64,000 nt of DNA, taken from positions 1 through 64,000 of the forward strand of contig NZ_ACVP01000015.1 in the NCBI RefSeq assembly GCF_000175635.1. The letters are read 5' to 3'. The DNA is from Corynebacterium tuberculostearicum SK141 (GTDB taxonomy: Bacteria; Actinomycetota; Actinomycetes; Mycobacteriales; Mycobacteriaceae). A program made the position numbers and the translations under genes. How positions within the stretch are numbered: the first letter of the stretch is position 1; every line of letters begins with the position of its first letter. Below the pieces are notes generated by a model that saw only the letters and a list, made by a program, of their open reading frames with translations, did no database searches and was not told the DNA's origin. Positions 56,915 to 64,000 of this stretch are shown here, one piece after another.

Positions 56915-57112
56915 GCAGCTTTTATGCCCCGCTGTGTGAGATCGGCGGTGACAGGGGAGGATTTGCCGCTTGTGGGGAGGGTGGGGTAGCCGCAGCGGAA
57001 ACTAATGTCGGGGTGTGCTGCGAAGCTTGCTAGGATGAATGCAGCTTATGGCCAGGGGTTTATGTTCCTTGTGTTATGGCGAAGGAAAATTACACAACTC
57101 ACGGGTGCTTGT

Positions 57113-57207
57113 CCGCTCTTTAGAAGGGGAGCGTCGACAGGCTGAGATGCCGCCACACGCGCGGTGAACCGTAGAACCTGATCCGGGTAATGCCGGCGAG
57201 AGGGAGG
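57113..57207 (+). promoter_or_regulatory. TPP riboswitch (THI element)
   Basis: Contains the conserved GGGGAGC, GCTGAGATG, GAACCTGATCCGGGTAATG and CCGGCGAGAGGGA segments in order. The final GAGGGAGG is also the Shine-Dalgarno of ykoE, 5 nt before ATG 57213, so control is probably at translation initiation. Confidence 0.95.
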
Positions 57208-57212
57208 AAATT

Positions 57213-57827
57213 ATGACTACTAATACACGTGTGTCCGCTGCCCCGAAGCGCAGCCTGAACTGGCGCGTGGTCGATATTGTGGTGGCGTCCGTTTTGGGCG
57301 TGGCCTGCGGAGTTTTATTCCTGGTATGGAATGCAGTGGGTTATGCCTGGTTTGAAGCCATGGACGCTGTGACCCCGGGCCTGGGAGGCATTGCTACTGG
57401 CATTTGGCTTATCGGTGGTGTGCTGGGTGGCCTGATTATTCGCAAGCCGGGTGCGGCCATCTATGTTGAGGTTTTGGCCGCCACCGTGTCGGCGGTGCTG
57501 GGCTCCCAGTGGGGCATTAGCACCCTGTACTCGGGCCTGGCGCAGGGCATTGGCGTGGAAATCATCCTGGCGATCTTCCTGTATCGCAAGTTTGGCCTGG
57601 GGGTATCCATTCTGGCTGGCATGGCGGCGGGCTGGGGTGCCTTCATCCTGGAGCTATTTACCTCCGGCAACCTGGCTCGCTCCTTTGAGTTCAACCTCAT
57701 TTACTTGGTTACCTTGAGTATCTCCGGCGCTATCTTGGCTGGTGCGCTGGGCTTCTTCCTGGTGAAGGCGCTGGCCAAGACCGGCGGCTTGGATCGCTTT
57801 GCCGCAGGCCGTGAACAGCGCGCTTAG
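57213..57827 (+). CDS. ykoE: ECF transporter S component, YkoE (HMP/thiamine)
   Basis: 204 residues with about six membrane helices, thiamine-precursor-specific substrate-capture subunit of the YkoE family (GLGGIATGIWLIGGVLGGLIIRKPG, EVLAATVSAVLGSQWG). Directly controlled by the TPP riboswitch and followed 8 nt later by its ATPase gene. Confidence 0.92.
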   Translation: MTTNTRVSAAPKRSLNWRVVDIVVASVLGVACGVLFLVWNAVGYAWFEAMDAVTPGLGGIATGIWLIGGVLGGLIIRKPGAAIYVEVLAATVSAVLGSQWGISTLYSGLAQGIGVEIILAIFLYRKFGLGVSILAGMAAGWGAFILELFTSGNLARSFEFNLIYLVTLSISGAILAGALGFFLVKALAKTGGLDRFAAGREQRA

Positions 57828-57835
57828 GGCGTGTT

Positions 57836-59269
57836 GTGTCCGTGTCTGATTGTGCATCATTGGCGGGAAACGCCACCAAGATAACGGCCCGCGGATTCGG
57901 TTGGACCCATGCCGGGCGCAGCGAGGCGGCTCTGTCCGATATTGACGTAGTTATCGAGCCAGGGGAACGCGTGCTTTTATGCGGTGACTCCGGATCGGGC
58001 AAGTCCACCCTCCTTGCGGCGATGGCCGGGGTGCTGGGCTCCGATGAGGAAGGAACCCGCACGGGTGAGCTTCTCTTGGAGGATTCCAGCGGCCTGGTGG
58101 AGGAGCCGGGGCACACCATCCCGGTGGGGCTGGTGCTCCAGGACCCGGATTCGCAGGTGATCTCCGCGCGCGTAGGCGATGACATTGCCTTCGGCTGCGA
58201 AAACCTGGCCTATCCGCGCGAGGAAATCTGGCGCCGCGTGACCGCCGCTAAGGAACTGGTTGGCCCATTCGTGGATCTGGATTTTCCCACCGAGCGGCTC
58301 TCCGGTGGGCAGAAGCAGCGCTTGGCGCTCGCCGGAGTCATCGCTATGGGTGCGGGCGTAGTGCTTCTCGATGAACCCACGGCCAACCTTGACCCCGCCG
58401 GCGCACGCGATGTGGTGCGCGCCGTATCCAGGCTGGTGGAAGAAACCGGCGCGACGCTCGTGGTGGTAGAACACCAGCACGCGGCGTGGGACGGCGTGCT
58501 CGACCGTGCGGTGGAGCTGGACCACGGGCGCATCGTGGCCGATACTTCCTTCGCGAAGGTGGACCAGCGCCGCCAGGTCTCCGGTCTGCCGCAGGCGCGA
58601 CGCCTTGGCGAGGCCGAGCTGGCGCACCGCGAAGCCGCGCTGTGGAGTACCGACCTCGTCACCCGCTATGGTCCGCCGCGCACGATTGCGCTGCCGGAGG
58701 GAGCCTCCACGGTCATTACCGGGCCGAACGGCGCGGGTAAGTCCACCTGGTTGATGACCATGGCCGGGTTGCTGCCGGCTGAATCAGGTGAGATCGGGGT
58801 GGCCGATTTCGTGCGCCGCGGGGTCAAGGGGTCGCCGCTGCGCTGGAAATCGCGCGAGCTGGCGGACCGCATCGGCTTTGTCTTCCAGAATCCGGAGCAC
58901 CAATTTGTCGCCCGGACGGTGGCCGAGGAGCTGCGGGTTGCGCCCAAGGTAATGCGCGTGGACCCGCCGGAGGAAAGGATCGCGCAATTGGTGGAGTCAC
59001 TGCGGCTGGAGCATCTCTTGGAAGCCAATCCGTTTACGCTCTCAGGCGGCGAGAAACGGCGCCTGTCGGTGGCCACTGCCTTGGTGACTGCGCCGTCGGT
59101 GCTGCTGTTGGATGAGCCCACCTTTGGGCAAGACCCCCAGACCTTTGTGGAGCTGGTGCGCTTGCTGCGGCAATTGGCAGATGATGGCACCACCATCGCC
59201 TCTATTACCCATGACCCCCTATTTATCCAGGCCTTGGGGGATCACCGAGTGGAGGTTCACGGTGCCTAA
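57836..59269 (+). CDS. ykoD: ECF transporter fused double ATPase, YkoD
   Basis: 477 residues: two ABC domains in one chain, Walker A CGDSGSGKST (about residue 48) and TGPNGAGKST (about residue 297), signatures LSGGQKQRL and LSGGEKRRL, Walker B VVLLDEP and LLLDEP. The fused pair replaces the usual EcfA1/EcfA2 subunits. GTG 57836 is taken; GTG 57842 also fits. Overlaps ykoC by 8 nt. Confidence 0.9.
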   Translation: MSVSDCASLAGNATKITARGFGWTHAGRSEAALSDIDVVIEPGERVLLCGDSGSGKSTLLAAMAGVLGSDEEGTRTGELLLEDSSGLVEEPGHTIPVGLVLQDPDSQVISARVGDDIAFGCENLAYPREEIWRRVTAAKELVGPFVDLDFPTERLSGGQKQRLALAGVIAMGAGVVLLDEPTANLDPAGARDVVRAVSRLVEETGATLVVVEHQHAAWDGVLDRAVELDHGRIVADTSFAKVDQRRQVSGLPQARRLGEAELAHREAALWSTDLVTRYGPPRTIALPEGASTVITGPNGAGKSTWLMTMAGLLPAESGEIGVADFVRRGVKGSPLRWKSRELADRIGFVFQNPEHQFVARTVAEELRVAPKVMRVDPPEERIAQLVESLRLEHLLEANPFTLSGGEKRRLSVATALVTAPSVLLLDEPTFGQDPQTFVELVRLLRQLADDGTTIASITHDPLFIQALGDHRVEVHGA

Positions 59270-60032
59270 TCTTTTGCGCGGGGCTAACCCGCTAAGCCGC
59301 ATCTTTTTGATGTTTATCTGGGTTACCCCACTATTGGCCTCCATTGACTGGGTCTCGGCCGCGGTATCGCTGGCGCTTACCCTGATCCTCGCGCCGCTGT
59401 GCGGGGTGTCGTGGGGGCAGCTATTAAAGGGCGGTTGGTTCCTCTTTCTCATTGCGCCGATTTCGGGCATTTCCATGCTGTTGTATGGCGAGCCTGGTGG
59501 CACGGAGTACTTCAGTTGGTGGCTCATTACGGTCACACAGAACTCGCTGACCCTCGCGATTGCCATTACGCTGCGTGTCTTTGCAGTGGCGCTGCCCATG
59601 GTGGTCCTAGCCCGTGATATTGATCCGACCGAATTAGGCGATGCTCTCTCGCAGATCCTCAAGCTGCCCTCGCGCTTTGTTATTGGTGCGGTCGCCGGGG
59701 TGCGTATGATGACGCTCTTCCAGTCCGATTGGCAGTCGCTGGGGATGGCGCGCAGGGCGAGGGGGCTCACGGACGTCGGCAAGCTGCAGCATTTACTGAC
59801 CATGTCGTTTGGCCTTCTGGTAATTGCGCTGCGCCGCGGTGGCAAGTTGGCAACCGCCATGGAGGCGCGCGGTTTCGGCCGTACCCCGCCTGGCGGTGGG
59901 AAGCGCTCGTGGGCGCGTGAGTCGCGGCTGCGGGCCCGCGATGGGTGGATCATGGTCTGCGGCGCCGTCCTTGCTTTCGTACCGGTGGTAGTTTCGGTAC
60001 TCACTGGGGCCTGGAGATTCTTCGGCCTATAA
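59262..60032 (+). CDS. ykoC: ECF transporter T component, YkoC
   Basis: 256 residues with about five membrane helices and the two Ala-Arg-Gly coupling motifs of EcfT proteins (MARRARGL and MEARGFGRTP). GTG 59262, preceded by GGAGG inside ykoD, begins VPNLLRGANPLSRIF. Completes the ykoEDC importer for hydroxymethylpyrimidine or thiamine. Confidence 0.88.
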   Translation: MPNLLRGANPLSRIFLMFIWVTPLLASIDWVSAAVSLALTLILAPLCGVSWGQLLKGGWFLFLIAPISGISMLLYGEPGGTEYFSWWLITVTQNSLTLAIAITLRVFAVALPMVVLARDIDPTELGDALSQILKLPSRFVIGAVAGVRMMTLFQSDWQSLGMARRARGLTDVGKLQHLLTMSFGLLVIALRRGGKLATAMEARGFGRTPPGGGKRSWARESRLRARDGWIMVCGAVLAFVPVVVSVLTGAWRFFGL

Positions 60033-60058
60033 CCCGCGAAAGCAGTGATTGAGCGACC

Positions 60059-60610
60059 ATGGACTTTGATAGCCAACAAGAGCGACTTTTAGAGGACATC
60101 GTCAAGCTGGCCGCAGCCAGAAAGCGCGCCTTCAAGCCGGTGACCGTGCTTATCGACGGCCCCTCGGGCGCCGGCAAAACCTGGACCTCTGCCGCGCTGG
60201 CCGAGCGCACCAATTGGCGGGTGGTGCACCTCGATGAGTTCTACCCCGGCTGGCATGGCCTGGAAAAGGGCTCCGACATGGTGGGCGAGCAGGTATTGCG
60301 CACCATGAACCCCGGCTACTGGCGCTGGGATTGGGAAGCAGGTGCCCCGGGGGACTGGGCCAGCCTGGATGTGCGCGATGACCTCATCGTGGAGGGCGTG
60401 GGCTCGGTAACCGCCGCCAATATTGCCGCGGCCAAGGAAAGGGGAGCGGTAGTCAGCGTGCTTATCGACGGCCCCCGTGACCAACGCCGCGAACGCGCCA
60501 TCGCCCGCGAACCTGGCTACGAACCGTGGTTTGAAACGTGGGAAGAACAGGAAAAGGACTACTTTGCCACCAAGGCCGCCGAGGCGGACCTGGTCTGGGA
60601 ATGGTCCTAG
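60059..60610 (+). CDS. P-loop kinase-like ATPase
   Basis: 183 residues. Walker A GPSGAGKT at residues 34-41, Asp/Glu of HLDEFYPGW, VEGVGSVTAAN, and a C-terminal lid RRERAIARE. Resembles uridine kinase-like/ATP-binding proteins of actinobacteria; the substrate is unknown. It follows ykoC by 26 nt and may be in the same transcript, but nothing links it to thiamine. Confidence 0.75.
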   Translation: MDFDSQQERLLEDIVKLAAARKRAFKPVTVLIDGPSGAGKTWTSAALAERTNWRVVHLDEFYPGWHGLEKGSDMVGEQVLRTMNPGYWRWDWEAGAPGDWASLDVRDDLIVEGVGSVTAANIAAAKERGAVVSVLIDGPRDQRRERAIAREPGYEPWFETWEEQEKDYFATKAAEADLVWEWS

Positions 60611-60655
60611 CAGGAGGAAGTCGCCGATCGCGTTTTGTATAAAGCGCGGTCGGTT

Positions 60656-60693
60656 TGCTACTCTAAACGTCAGTTCACTATGCGTGCCATAAT
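60656..60693 (+). promoter_or_regulatory. rpsL promoter region
   Basis: -35-like TTGCTA (60656-60661) with TATGCG 17 nt on, and a closer-to-consensus CATAAT at 60688-60693. The leader to rpsL is about 150 nt and contains no gene. Confidence 0.35.
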
Positions 60694-60842
60694 GGCGCGC
60701 GGTGAAGAGTCTGATCCTTAACAAGGCACCGGCCTTGGAAAGAGTTCTGGACATGCGGCAGCGCCCCGGGAAAGAGCGCCCATTTTCGCATGTTTGGTTC
60801 CTTTCTTTTGGTTTCGGTGCGATTCGACAGAAAGACTGTTAA

Positions 60843-61214
60843 ATGCCAACTATTCAGCAGCTGGTCCGCAAGGGCCGCCACGATAAGCGTAAAGAGGTTT
60901 CCACCGCTGCGCTGAAGGGTTCCCCGCAGCGTCGCGGTGTGTGCACCCGCGTGTACACCACCACTCCTAAGAAGCCGAACTCCGCACTGCGTAAGGTTGC
61001 TCGTGTTCGCCTGACCACCGGTATTGAGGTTTCCGCCTACATTCCGGGTGAGGGCCACAACCTGCAGGAGCACTCCATGGTCCTCGTTCGCGGCGGCCGT
61101 GTGAAGGACCTTCCTGGTGTTCGTTACAAGATCATCCGCGGCGCTCTGGATACCCAGGGTGTCAAGGACCGTAAGCAGGCACGTTCCCGTTACGGCGCAA
61201 AGAAGGGACAGTAA
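60843..61214 (+). CDS. rpsL: 30S ribosomal protein S12
   Basis: 123 residues. The decoding-centre loops [10 protein letters not shown] and [12 protein letters not shown] carry wild-type lysines at the streptomycin-resistance positions (43 and 88 in E. coli numbering). First gene of the str operon. Confidence 0.98.
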   Translation: MPTIQQLVRKGRHDKRKEVSTAALKGSPQRRGVCTRVYTTTPKKPNSALRKVARVRLTTGIEVSAYIPGEGHNLQEHSMVLVRGGRVKDLPGVRYKIIRGALDTQGVKDRKQARSRYGAKKGQ

Positions 61215-61220
61215 TAAACA

Positions 61221-61688
61221 ATGCGTAAGAATGCTGCTCCGAAGCGTCCTGTAGTCAAGGACCCGGTATACAACTCCGAGCAGGTAACCATGCTCGTCAA
61301 CAAGATCCTCCAGGACGGCAAGAAGTCCACCGCAGAGCGCATCGTCTACGGCGCTCTAGAGGCTTGCCGTGAGAAGACCGGTACCGATCCGGTTGGCACC
61401 CTGGAGAAGGCACTGGGCAACATCCGCCCAGACCTCGAGGTTCGCTCCCGCCGTGTCGGTGGCGCTACCTACCAGGTGCCGGTTGAGGTTCGCCCTGACC
61501 GCGCTAACACCCTGGCACTGCGCTGGATGGTGACCTTCACCCGTCAGCGTCGCGAGAACTCCATGATTGAGCGTCTCGCAAACGAGATCCTGGATGCCTC
61601 CAACGGCCTCGGCGCTTCCGTTAAGCGTCGTGAGGATACTCACAAGATGGCAGAGGCCAACCGCGCCTTCGCCCACTACCGCTGGTAA
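61221..61688 (+). CDS. rpsG: 30S ribosomal protein S7
   Basis: 155 residues. [20 protein letters not shown] start region and conserved [18 protein letters not shown]. Nucleates 30S head assembly. 6 nt after rpsL. A large hairpin follows before fusA. Confidence 0.98.
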   Translation: MRKNAAPKRPVVKDPVYNSEQVTMLVNKILQDGKKSTAERIVYGALEACREKTGTDPVGTLEKALGNIRPDLEVRSRRVGGATYQVPVEVRPDRANTLALRWMVTFTRQRRENSMIERLANEILDASNGLGASVKRREDTHKMAEANRAFAHYRW

Positions 61689-61704
61689 TTTCAGCACCCA
61701 CATC

Positions 61705-61803
61705 AATGGCCCAAGCAACGAGAAACAAGTTTCGCGCTGGCTGCCGGCAGTTTTCCTGCCGCGGCAACACAAAACTCCATATCTCTTGCTTGGGTCATTT
61801 TTT
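61705..61803 (+). terminator. Large hairpin with T-tract between rpsG and fusA
   Basis: AATGGCCCAAGCAA (61705-61718) pairs with TTGCTTGGGTCATT (61786-61799), giving a 14-bp stem with one G-U. It encloses about 67 nt with an inner TGCCGGCAG/CTGCCGCGGCA-type hairpin, and is followed by TTTTTTG. It could terminate rpsLG or form a stable RNA. The rest of the 321-bp gap holds a -10-like TACACT (61869-61874). Confidence 0.6.
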
Positions 61804-62009
61804 GCCCTAATGGGTGTGATCTCTGGGCGGTATACCTGCCCAGTCCAGCGGCATCGTGGAGTGTCCAGTACACTGAAGCGATGGAAGTCTAGGGGCAGGC
61901 TGCTCCGAGGACGGCCAATAGTGGCAAAAATTAAAAGACCTTATCCATGCAGGCGTCATAGCCAGAAACCTGGTCACGGCGTCGACGACTATTAAGTTGG
62001 GGTATAAAC

Positions 62010-64000
62010 GTGGCACAAGAAGTGCTTAAGGATCTGAACAAGGTCCGCAACATCGGCATCATGGCCCACATCGATGCTGGTAAGACGACGACCACCGAGC
62101 GTATTCTCTTCTACACCGGTATCAACCGTAAGGTGGGCGAGACCCACGACGGTGCTTCCACCACTGACTGGATGGAGCAGGAGAAGGAACGCGGCATCAC
62201 CATTACCTCCGCTGCCGTGACCTGCTTCTGGAATAACAACCAGATCAACATCATTGACACCCCGGGTCACGTTGACTTCACTGTTGAGGTTGAGCGTTCC
62301 CTGCGTGTTCTCGATGGCGCCGTCGCAGTCTTCGACGGTAAGGAAGGCGTTGAGCCGCAGTCGGAGCAGGTATGGCGTCAGGCTGCTAAGTACGACGTTC
62401 CGCGTATCTGCTTCGTCAACAAGATGGACAAGCTGGGCGCCGACTTCTACTTCACCGTTCAGACCATCATTGACCGCCTGGGCGCTAAGCCGCTGGTTAT
62501 GCAGCTGCCTATCGGCGCTGAGGATGACTTCGATGGCGTTGTCGACCTGCTGAACATGCAGGCAATCACCTGGCGTGGCAAGGTCGAGACCGGCGCTGAG
62601 CCTACCTACGAGGAAATCCCAGAGGACCTCAAGGACAAGGCTGCAGAGTACCGCGAGAAGCTGGTTGAGACCGTTGCTGAGTCCGACGAAGAGCTCATGG
62701 AGAAGTACTTCGGCGGCGAGGAGCTGACCATTGACGAGCTCAAGGCCGGCATCCGTAAGCTCACCATCAACTCCGAGGTTTACCCGGTTTACTGCGGTAC
62801 TGCATACCGCAACAAGGGCGTGCAGCCACTGCTCGACGCTGTGGTTGACTTCCTGCCAAGCCCGCTGGACGTCGGCGAGGTTATCGGCCACGAGGTTGGC
62901 AACGAGGAGAAGGAGCTTACCCGTAAGCCTTCTGTTGAGTCCCCGTTCTCCGCACTGGCATTCAAGATTGCTGCTCACCCATTCTTTGGCCAGCTCACCT
63001 TCACCCGCGTTTACTCCGGCCAGGTCACCCCGGGCACCGAGGTTATGAACTCCACCAAGGGTAAGAAGGAGCGCATCGGTAAGCTCTTCCAGATGCACGC
63101 CAACAAGGAAAACCCTGTTGAGCAGGCAGATGCCGGTAACATCTACGCTGTTATCGGTCTGAAGGAGACCACCACCGGTGACACTCTGTGTGACAAGGAT
63201 GACCAGATCATCCTCGAGTCCATGGACTTCCCGGATCCGGTTATTAAGGTTTCCATCGAGCCGAAGACCAAGGCCGACCAGGAGAAGCTGGGTACCGCTA
63301 TCCAGAAGCTGGCTGCTGAGGACCCAACCTTCACCGTTGAGCTGGATGAAGAGACCGGCCAGACTGTTATCGGCGGCATGGGCGAGCTCCACCTTGACGT
63401 TCTGGTTGACCGCATGAAGCGCGAGTTCAAGGTCGAGGCAAACATCGGTAACCCGCAGGTTGCCTACCGTGAGACCATCCGCAAGAAGGTTGAGTCCATG
63501 GAATACACCCACAAGAAGCAGACCGGTGGTTCCGGCCAGTTCGCAAAGGTTATCTGCACCATCGAGCCGTACAACCCGGACCCGGAGACCCTGGAAGAGG
63601 GCGAGTCCGCAACCTACGCATTCGACAATGCCGTTACCGGTGGCCGCGTTCCGAAGGAATACATCCCGTCCGTTGACGCAGGTATCCAGGACGCAATGCA
63701 GTACGGCTACCTGGCTGGCTTCCCGATGGTTAACATCAAGGCCACCCTGGAAGACGGCGCTTACCACGACGTCGACTCCTCCGAGATGGCCTTCAAGCTG
63801 GCCGGCTCTCAGGTCTTCAAGGAAGCAATGGCCAAGGCTAAGCCGGTTCTGCTGGAGCCGATGATGGCCGTTGAGGTTGTTACCCCTGAGGAGTACATGG
63901 GTACCGTTAACGGTGACATCTCCTCCCGCCGTGGCCAGGTCTTCGCTATGGAAGACCGCTCCGGTGCGAAGGTTGTTAAGGCTAAGGTGCCGCTGTCCGA
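62010..64000 (+). CDS. fusA: Elongation factor G (partial, runs off right edge)
   Basis: 663 codons visible of about 709. GTG start ([21 protein letters not shown]). G1 [10 protein letters not shown]2 [10 protein letters not shown]3 DTPGHVDF, G4 [10 protein letters not shown]; domain IV begins [30 protein letters not shown]. Translocase GTPase of the ribosome. No clear Shine-Dalgarno; TATAAA lies just before the start. The open frame continues to the last base. Confidence 0.97.
   Translation, partial: MAQEVLKDLNKVRNIGIMAHIDAGKTTTTERILFYTGINRKVGETHDGASTTDWMEQEKERGITITSAAVTCFWNNNQINIIDTPGHVDFTVEVERSLRVLDGAVAVFDGKEGVEPQSEQVWRQAAKYDVPRICFVNKMDKLGADFYFTVQTIIDRLGAKPLVMQLPIGAEDDFDGVVDLLNMQAITWRGKVETGAEPTYEEIPEDLKDKAAEYREKLVETVAESDEELMEKYFGGEELTIDELKAGIRKLTINSEVYPVYCGTAYRNKGVQPLLDAVVDFLPSPLDVGEVIGHEVGNEEKELTRKPSVESPFSALAFKIAAHPFFGQLTFTRVYSGQVTPGTEVMNSTKGKKERIGKLFQMHANKENPVEQADAGNIYAVIGLKETTTGDTLCDKDDQIILESMDFPDPVIKVSIEPKTKADQEKLGTAIQKLAAEDPTFTVELDEETGQTVIGGMGELHLDVLVDRMKREFKVEANIGNPQVAYRETIRKKVESMEYTHKKQTGGSGQFAKVICTIEPYNPDPETLEEGESATYAFDNAVTGGRVPKEYIPSVDAGIQDAMQYGYLAGFPMVNIKATLEDGAYHDVDSSEMAFKLAGSQVFKEAMAKAKPVLLEPMMAVEVVTPEEYMGTVNGDISSRRGQVFAMEDRSGAKVVKAKVPLS

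Noticed and set aside
59762-59790. GACGTCGGCAAGCTGCAG in ykoC and a similar string in menD (23113) as repeat copies
   Set aside because: Only the GTCGGCAAGC part matches and both lie in coding sequence that fits its family; treated as coincidence.

Overview
The window is chromosomal DNA of a high-GC, low-mobility actinobacterium, almost certainly a Corynebacterium. The grounds are the ccs/men supercluster next to hemL, DtxR-type regulation of metal uptake, a DIP1984-family protein, DUF3068 and DUF4229 proteins, a corynebacterial MgtA-like mannosyltransferase, actinobacterial-style NusG and RpoB/RpoC, and many apparently leaderless genes whose -10 hexamer lies 7-8 nt before the start codon. 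The species cannot be fixed from the sequence. No insertion sequence, prophage or CRISPR array is visible.

Region 1 (1-8.2 kb): the start of a lipoprotein gene leaving the left edge, hemL, a histidine phosphatase, and the cytochrome c maturation (System II) set (TlpA-like thioredoxin, CcdA, ResB, CcsB), followed by small regulator and membrane-protein genes. Region 2 (7.3-28.1 kb) is a respiratory-quinone island: menA, menE, menB, menC, menD, menG, menJ-like reductase and a polyprenyl diphosphate synthase. Between them lie a manganese module (mntR and an mntABCD-type ABC importer), a DIP1984 protein, an AbiEi-like protein, a UvrA paralogue and an mgtA-like glycosyltransferase. Haem/cytochrome c and menaquinone synthesis together supply the respiratory chain.

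Region 3 (28.2-37 kb): tRNA-Tyr, an Nramp-type mntH with an MntR-like operator, a NUDIX hydrolase, a TetR-DoxX pair with a tandem operator over its start codon, and a short AT-richer island with a VapBC pair whose toxin is truncated and a DUF2335 protein. Then comes a deoxynucleoside-catabolism operon (deoD, MFS transporter, deoC, PGM2-type phosphomutase).

Region 4 (37-64 kb) is the translation/transcription core: tRNA-Thr, -Met and -Trp, secE-nusG-rplK-rplA, rplJ-rplL, rpoB-rpoC, rpsL-rpsG-fusA. It is interrupted by accessory genes: a translationally coupled three-gene cluster (SbnA-like synthase, FAD/NAD protein, PLP decarboxylase), a decayed photolyase, a HigBA pair with a shortened toxin, a DUF3068 protein, and a TPP-riboswitch-controlled ykoEDC HMP/thiamine ECF transporter.

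The strongest unexplained signals are: a dispersed 16-bp repeat (GGGGGCGTCGGCAAGC and variants, eight copies on both strands) that falls in intergenic DNA and apparently variable protein segments; a concentric 76-bp dyad before the UvrA paralogue; an orphan terminator unit after rpoC that may be a small RNA; three matching MntR-like operators joining both manganese importers to the regulator; and several genes that look shortened by internal deletion or truncation (DoxX, HigB, VapC, photolyase, a tRNA-Ser fragment).
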